Assembly (NCBI GenBank): GCA_002410325.1
Contig: DHRK01000009.1
Span: 1 to 17,765, forward strand
Direction: 5' to 3'
Length of the DNA stretch: 17,765 nucleotides
Source: Syntrophomonas sp. UBA5314
Lineage (GTDB): Bacteria; Bacillota; Syntrophomonadia; Syntrophomonadales; Syntrophomonadaceae
The position numbers and the translations under genes are program-made. Positions 13,593 to 17,765 of the stretch are shown in pieces. The first letter of the stretch is position 1; every line of letters begins with the position of its first letter. The notes under the pieces are model-generated. The model did no database searches, was not told the DNA's origin, and saw nothing but the letters and a program-made list of their open reading frames with translations.

Positions 13593-16106
13593 TCATCTTT
13601 TGCGTTTGGCCACCAGTTTCTGCGCCACCAGGATGGCCTGGCGGGCGTCCTGGGAATAAGCATCGGCTCCTATGCTGTCGGCATATTCCTGATTCAATAC
13701 GGCTCCCCCAACCATAACCCGGCTGGGTATTTGGCGTTCTTTCATCAATTTGATAACCTCGCCCATACGGGGCATGGTGGTTGTCATTAGCGCACTCAAG
13801 CCTACAATATCAGCTCTCTCACGTTCAGCGGCTTCAGCTATATCCCGGGCCTTCACATCCTTGCCCAGGTCAACCACCTTGAACCCGTAGTTTTCCAGCA
13901 TCACGGCCACGATATTTTTGCCGATATCATGAATGTCGCCTTCTACCGTGGCCAAAATCACCACCCCGCGCATGACCCCGCTTTCGCTGTCCAAATGGGG
14001 TTTTATCATGGCAAAGGCGGTTTTCATGGCTTCGGCCGCCGCCATGAGCTGGGGCAGGAAATATTTCTTCCGGTCATACATCTCACCGGCTTTTTCAATC
14101 CCCGGAATAAGTCCCTTATTGATAAGATCTATGGGAGGGTATTCTTTTTTAGCCAAAGCCCGGTTAATGAGATTTTGAATTCCGGTACTGTCCCCTTGCA
14201 GCACCGCGTTTTCCAGGTCAGCCAGCATGCCGGCTCCCTTTTCGGCCGGACTCGCAGCTGTCGCCTCCGGCGTTTTGACGCCACCAGGCGACCCGGCCAG
14301 CAGCTCTGGAATATTACACTGCCGGCAAATAGCCGCGCGCGGCTTGGAAGCACCGTCAACTGCGGCGGTTGTCCGGTCCCGGTAGGCTTCGATATAAGTC
14401 TGGCAGGACGGGTCCCGGTTCAGCAAGACCGCCGCCGCCCGGCAGGCGTCCATCATCCGTTCGTCAAAGGGATTCAATATGGGCAAATCCAGCCCGGCCG
14501 CCCAGGCCATGGCCAGATAATTGGAGTTTAATATATCGCGGGCGGGCAGCCCATGGGAGACATTGCTGATTCCCAGGACCGTACCCACTCCGTATTTGCC
14601 CTTTACAGTCCGTATCGCTTCCAGGGTTTCCATGACCTGCCCCTGCTGGGCACTGGCCGTTTGCACCAGGCAGTCAATATAGACATCTTCATCCCGTAAG
14701 CCGCAAGACCTGGCTTTTCTGACTATCTTGCCAGCCACTTCCACCCGCTTGGCCGCAGTAGCCGGAATACCCTGTTCGTCAAGGCATAACCCCAATACCG
14801 CCGCCCCGTATTTGCGAGCCAGGGGGAGAATGGCTTCCAGGTTTTTCTTCTCTCCGGTGGTGGAATTGATCAGAGCCCGGCCCACGAAGTTTTTTAGTCC
14901 TTCTTCAATCGCCTGGGGGTTGGTTGAATCAAGGGAGAGCGGCAGGTCGACCGCCGCCTGAACGGCCAGGACCGCGCTTCCCATGGTTTTAGCCTCGTCT
15001 ATGCCGGGAACGCCCATATTTACATCCAGCACCGGAGCTCCGGCGGTCGCCTGCTTTTTGGCTTCCTCCACCACCAGAGTCATGCTGCCTTCTTTAATAT
15101 CCTTAGCCAGGAGCTTGCGGGCGGTGGGATTAATTCTTTCTCCTATAAAAGCCAGGGGCTGCCCCTCACCGATGATTACGGAGCGGCTGCGCGAGGCCAA
15201 AGCCCTTAAACCCCGGGGACTCCGGGCAGCCGGGGCCAGCCCTTTTAAGACCCGGGCGATGGCTTGAATGTGCGCGGGAGTGCTGCCGCAACAGCCTCCA
15301 ATCAGGTTTGCTCCAGCCTGCCGCAGGCGCAGGGAATTTTCCGCCATCTCTTCCGGGGAATCAGGGAAAACGGTCTTTTCATTGATAAGCCTGGGCAGCC
15401 CGGCATTGGGCTCCACCGAAAGGAACAAACTTGAATGTTTTCCCATTTCCTCGATAACCGGCAGCAGTTCCCTTCCCCCTCCGGAGCAGTTGGCTCCTAT
15501 GGCCAGGGGTTGGAAAGCTTCCAGAATTACCAAGGCGCTCAAGGGATCGGTGCCGGTCATGGTCCGGCCGGAATTTTCAAAGGTCAAATGGCAGACCACC
15601 GGCAGCCGGGTGGTCTCCCGGGCAGCGATCAGGGCGGCCCTCATTTCCCCGATATCAGTCATGGTTTCAATGGATATCAGATCGGCGCCCGCTCTTTCAC
15701 AGGCCCTTACCTGCTCGGCAAAAACATCGAATAAGTCGTCAAAGCGAACCTCCCCCATCGGGAAGAGCAGCCGTCCGGTGGGACCTATGGAAGCAGCTAC
15801 CAGGGCCTTGCCCCCGGCCGCCCGGCGAGCGATACGGACTGCTTCCCCGTTGATCTCCTCCACCCGGTCCTGTAAGGCGTATTCGGCCAATTTATAGCGG
15901 TTGCCGCCAAAGGTATTGGTTTCGATGATATCGGCCCCGGCTTGAACATACTGGTAATGAACTTCCTGCAAAATGCCCGGATTCTCAATCCCAAACAGCT
16001 CGGGGCACATTCCGGGAGTCATACCCTTGTCTTGGAGCATGGTTCCCATCGCTCCATCCAGAATCAAAATCTTCTCTTTCAGCAGCGCGTAAAGGTCTGC
16101 CGGCAT
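13593..16106 (-). CDS. Cobalamin-dependent methionine synthase lacking the reactivation domain
   Basis: 837 residues, against about 1,200 for full MetH. Domains in order: homocysteine methyltransferase (DGAMGTM at 17-23; zinc ligands Cys207, Cys272 and Cys273), a pterin-binding domain (FIGERINPTARK, LDVNMGVPG, LSLDSTNP, INSTTG), a B12 cap (about 640-710) and a B12-binding Rossmann domain with D724-x-His726-x-x-G, GLSALMTTTM and VGGAV. The C-terminal SAM-dependent activation domain is missing, and the protein stops right after the B12 domain. It moves a methyl group from methyltetrahydrofolate to homocysteine. ATG 16106 follows AGGGGAG by 6 nt; in-frame ATGs at 16124 and 16157 lie at the leader terminator. 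The SAM-I riboswitch directly upstream confirms the methionine role. The next gene begins about 35 bp downstream. Confidence 0.92.
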   Translation of the reverse strand: MPADLYALLKEKILILDGAMGTMLQDKGMTPGMCPELFGIENPGILQEVHYQYVQAGADIIETNTFGGNRYKLAEYALQDRVEEINGEAVRIARRAAGGKALVAASIGPTGRLLFPMGEVRFDDLFDVFAEQVRACERAGADLISIETMTDIGEMRAALIAARETTRLPVVCHLTFENSGRTMTGTDPLSALVILEAFQPLAIGANCSGGGRELLPVIEEMGKHSSLFLSVEPNAGLPRLINEKTVFPDSPEEMAENSLRLRQAGANLIGGCCGSTPAHIQAIARVLKGLAPAARSPRGLRALASRSRSVIIGEGQPLAFIGERINPTARKLLAKDIKEGSMTLVVEEAKKQATAGAPVLDVNMGVPGIDEAKTMGSAVLAVQAAVDLPLSLDSTNPQAIEEGLKNFVGRALINSTTGEKKNLEAILPLARKYGAAVLGLCLDEQGIPATAAKRVEVAGKIVRKARSCGLRDEDVYIDCLVQTASAQQGQVMETLEAIRTVKGKYGVGTVLGISNVSHGLPARDILNSNYLAMAWAAGLDLPILNPFDERMMDACRAAAVLLNRDPSCQTYIEAYRDRTTAAVDGASKPRAAICRQCNIPELLAGSPGGVKTPEATAASPAEKGAGMLADLENAVLQGDSTGIQNLINRALAKKEYPPIDLINKGLIPGIEKAGEMYDRKKYFLPQLMAAAEAMKTAFAMIKPHLDSESGVMRGVVILATVEGDIHDIGKNIVAVMLENYGFKVVDLGKDVKARDIAEAAERERADIVGLSALMTTTMPRMGEVIKLMKERQIPSRVMVGGAVLNQEYADSIGADAYSQDARQAILVAQKLVAKRKR

Positions 16107-16140
16107 AGGCGACTCCCCTTTCATCTTATAAAAATTATAT

Positions 16141-16171
16141 AAAAAGCCCTCTTGCATTGCATAAAGAGGGC
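16141..16171 (-). terminator. Riboswitch expression-platform terminator
   Basis: On the minus strand GCCCTCTT pairs with AAGAGGGC around a 10-nt loop and is followed by five T residues. The 5' arm can alternatively pair with the GAGAGGG at the 3' end of the aptamer P1 helix, giving the antiterminator expected when SAM is absent. Confidence 0.9.
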
Positions 16172-16185
16172 GAGTTGTCTTTCCC

Positions 16186-16275
16186 CTCTCATCTGTCAGG
16201 AATTGGCACCATACCCCATTTGGGGGCGGTTGCCGGGTTTCATCGGGCCAGTCCCTCCACCTCTCTGGATAAGAG
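16186..16275 (-). ncRNA. SAM-I riboswitch (S-box) aptamer
   Basis: The minus-strand transcript begins CTCTTATCCAGAGAGGTGGA and contains the hallmarks GGGACTGGCCC, GATGAAACCCGGCAACC, GGTGCCAATTCC and TGACAGATGAGAG. P1 pairs CTCTTATC (16275-16268) with GATGAGAG (16193-16186) over 8 bp including one G-U. A terminator follows, so the logic should be off when SAM is abundant. It precedes the methionine synthase operon by about 80 bp. Confidence 0.97.
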
Positions 16276-16469
16276 TCTTAAAGAATATTTACTTAGATAA
16301 AAACCGTACGATATAGCTTGCTCTTAATAGAACACAGTTTTATCTCAATATATTTTAACGGTCTTACAGGCAAATGGCAATTGAAAATATGCGGATTTTA
16401 CGTTTTAACAGATAAAAAAACAGACCAGTTGGCTGGCCTGTCAGGGTTTAAGTTAAGCTATGTTAGTAA
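16276..16469. other. Intergenic region upstream of the riboswitch
   Basis: AT-rich spacer of about 190 bp. It should hold the promoter of the methionine operon, but I could not pair a good -35 with a good -10; TAAATA near 16284-16289 is the best -10. The terminator of the next gene occupies its right part. Confidence 0.4.
16414..16441 (-). terminator. Intrinsic terminator of the PF04020-like gene
   Basis: On the minus strand ACAGGCCAG pairs with CTGGTCTGT (one G-U) around a CCAA loop, followed directly by a run of T residues. It lies about 30 bp past the stop of the small membrane protein gene. Confidence 0.85.
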
Positions 16470-16808
16470 TTAACGCAACTCAGTTGGTACAAAAGCGTCT
16501 ATCAAACCAATAACGAAGGCTGCCAGAAGCGCTCCCAACAAACTGACTGATAGAAAACGGGGAATAATAAACTGAGCCAGATAGATAACCACGGCAGAGG
16601 TGAAAAAGCCTACCAATCCGCGTGAACGCGGCGATATACGATCGCCTAAAACCGCTTCTATCGCATATCCGATGGCAGCTATGACTACCGCCGCAATTAA
16701 TGCTCCGGTAAATCCGGCTACGCTTATTCCCGGCAATAGATAACCAACCAGCATCAACACCAATGCCGCAACTACAAAGCGCACAATAGTTCCAATAATC
16801 TGTTTCAT
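16470..16808 (-). CDS. Small PF04020/YvlD-type membrane protein ('phage holin family')
   Basis: 112 residues, mostly hydrophobic, with about four membrane segments: residues 7-25, 31-52, 65-83 and 88-107. The motif GYLLPGISVAGFTGALIAAVVIAAIGYAIEAVL and the short DAFVPTELR tail fit the PF04020 group, which includes Bacillus YvlD. The 'holin' label is by fold and size only; no lysin or phage gene is nearby, so a chromosomal membrane or envelope-stress role is more likely. The start ATG has GAGGAGG 9 nt upstream. It is monocistronic, with its own terminator. Its function is unknown. Confidence 0.75.
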   Translation of the reverse strand: MKQIIGTIVRFVVAALVLMLVGYLLPGISVAGFTGALIAAVVIAAIGYAIEAVLGDRISPRSRGLVGFFTSAVVIYLAQFIIPRFLSVSLLGALLAAFVIGLIDAFVPTELR

Positions 16809-17109
16809 ATATCCATGCCTCCTCGAATTATTTAGTCATATCATTCCTGAAAAGCCGAACGAATATGCAATAAGTTCACTATCCTTAATTATTGTAGGCA
16901 GTTATTCGCCAGAATTATTTCCGCCATGTTTTCCTTAAATAATCAATTAATTGTCCTCTTTCAAGTATATATTGCAAATTATCCGATCATTCATTTTCCT
17001 TTTCCATTAAATTACATGATAATTAGAGGCTTTTTCAAAATTCGCGCCCTGACTTCAAGCAGGTAAATAGGTATAATTTACCTGACGAATGTTAATGTGG
17101 AGGATCGAT
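16809..17109. other. AT-rich divergent intergenic region (301 bp)
   Basis: This contains the leaders of the small membrane protein (minus) and the yifB-like gene (plus). The right part holds the promoter and inverted repeat listed separately. The middle, about 16900-17030, is AT-rich with no gene, RNA fold or site that I can support. Confidence 0.45.
17049..17084 (+). promoter_or_regulatory. Promoter with overlapping 9-7-9 inverted repeat upstream of the yifB-like gene
   Basis: TATAAT at 17072-17077 is a perfect -10. CTGACT at 17049-17054, four of six bases to TTGACA, is 17 nt upstream. CAGGTAAAT (17060-17068) and ATTTACCTG (17076-17084) form a perfect inverted repeat around a 7-nt centre that straddles the -10 and likely start site, the usual place for a repressor. 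The ribosome site follows at 17099. Confidence 0.5.
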
Positions 17110-17765
17110 ATGCTGGCTGCGGTTAATTCCCTGGTACTGGTCGGGATAGAATCCCGGCCGGTAAAGGTTGAAGTGGATATTCAAAGCGGACTGCCTGCCT
17201 TTGAGCTCTCCGGCCTGGCCAGCGCGGCCACCAAAGAAGCCCGGGAAAGGGTACGGCCGGCCATAAAAAACTCGGGGTTTGAATTTCCCCGCCAGCGTAT
17301 AACCGTCAATCTGGCACCGGCTGACCTCAAAAAAGAAGGCAGTCACTTCGACCTGCCCATTGCACTGGCCATCCTGATCGCATCAGGACAGCTCCCCGCC
17401 GATTTATTCTCCGATAACTGGTTTTTTTGCGGCGAACTTTCCCTGAATGGCGACCTGCATATGATACCGGGAGTATTGCCCATGGTCATGGAACTCGCCC
17501 GGTGGCATCCTCCCGCCTGCCTGATAATACCGGCCGACAACAGTCGGGAAGCCGCTCTGGTTAATGAAGTGAGCTCATTTACGGCGGGCAGCTTGAGCCA
17601 GCTTTGCCGCTTTCTCGCTGGAGAAGAAGAGCTGCCTGAGCTAAGCGGCGCTTCTGAATTAATAAATGCCACCCAGAGCTACCCGGATTTCAGTGAAGTA
17701 AAAGGGCAGCAAGACAGCAAGCGCGCCCTGCTGGTAGCCGCTGCGGGCATGCACAATGTTCTCAT
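17110..17765 (+). CDS. YifB/ComM-like Mg-chelatase-family AAA+ ATPase, 3' end outside window
   Basis: The first 218 codons are present. MLAAVNSLVLVGIESRPVKVEVDIQSGLPAFELSGLASAATKEARERV is the typical ComM/YifB start, followed by INLAPADLKKEGSHFDLPIALAIL-like sequence (here TVNLAPADLKKEGSHFDLP) and GELSLNGDLHMIPGVLP, making up the S5-fold-like ChlI domain. DFSEVKGQQDSKRALLVAAAGMHNVL leads into the AAA+ core; the Walker A lies beyond the edge. ComM homologues are helicases aiding branch migration in natural transformation; the clostridial role is less clear. The start ATG has GGAGG 6 nt upstream. Confidence 0.92.
   Translation, partial: MLAAVNSLVLVGIESRPVKVEVDIQSGLPAFELSGLASAATKEARERVRPAIKNSGFEFPRQRITVNLAPADLKKEGSHFDLPIALAILIASGQLPADLFSDNWFFCGELSLNGDLHMIPGVLPMVMELARWHPPACLIIPADNSREAALVNEVSSFTAGSLSQLCRFLAGEEELPELSGASELINATQSYPDFSEVKGQQDSKRALLVAAAGMHNVL

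Noticed and set aside
16470..16808. Evidence of a prophage from the 'holin family' protein
   Set aside because: PF04020 proteins are common chromosomal genes, and no lysin, structural or integrase gene is nearby.
16809..16870. Possible sigma-F or sigma-G promoter (GCATA) for the small membrane protein
   Set aside because: The -35-like GCATA is present but no -10 box matches either consensus at the right spacing.

Overview
The window looks like chromosome from an anaerobic, endospore-forming Firmicute of the Clostridia, plausibly a Syntrophomonas- or Peptococcaceae-like lineage. I infer this from a BofC-type sporulation gene, matches to sporulation sigma-factor promoters, a spore-type collagen-like protein, an S-box (SAM-I) riboswitch, strong AGGAGG ribosome sites, and a homocysteine pathway typical of strict anaerobes. 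Species cannot be settled from the sequence alone. No transposase, integrase, CRISPR array, rRNA or tRNA was recognised.

Region 1 (1-7698) looks like a surface-glycosylation island. A collagen-like protein (minus strand, running off the left edge) is divergent from a plus-strand operon. The operon holds a UDP-GlcNAc 4,6-dehydratase/5-epimerase, a UDP-GlcNAc 2-epimerase, a fused methyltransferase-glycosyltransferase-glycosyltransferase and two small glycosyltransferases. A convergent RmlD-like reductase closes the island. The three sugar enzymes together suggest synthesis of a UDP-activated 6-deoxy-L-amino sugar. The collagen gene and the reductase gene are each preceded by the same sigma-K-like promoter architecture (AC-N17-CATANNNTA). 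This suggests mother-cell expression and decoration of an exosporium or spore-surface collagen-like glycoprotein.

Region 2 (7699-11133) carries housekeeping and sporulation genes on the minus strand: a BofC-like protein with a sigma-F-like promoter, yebC, an isoprenylcysteine-methyltransferase-like membrane protein and an ammonia-dependent NAD synthetase. A long hairpin separates yebC from bofC. About 300 bp upstream of nadE hold no gene that I can support.

Region 3 (11134-16275) is a minus-strand operon led by a complete SAM-I riboswitch with terminator. It encodes a cobalamin methionine synthase lacking the C-terminal reactivation domain, a HcyBio (DUF39/COG1900) protein, a NIL-domain ferredoxin and a UPF0280 (COG2122) protein. 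The last three families are linked to direct homocysteine synthesis from aspartate semialdehyde and a sulfur source, so the operon would make methionine under feedback from SAM.

Region 4 (16276-17765) has a small PF04020-type membrane protein with a clear terminator. It ends with the start of a yifB/comM-like gene running off the right edge, whose predicted promoter is embedded in a 9-7-9 inverted repeat.
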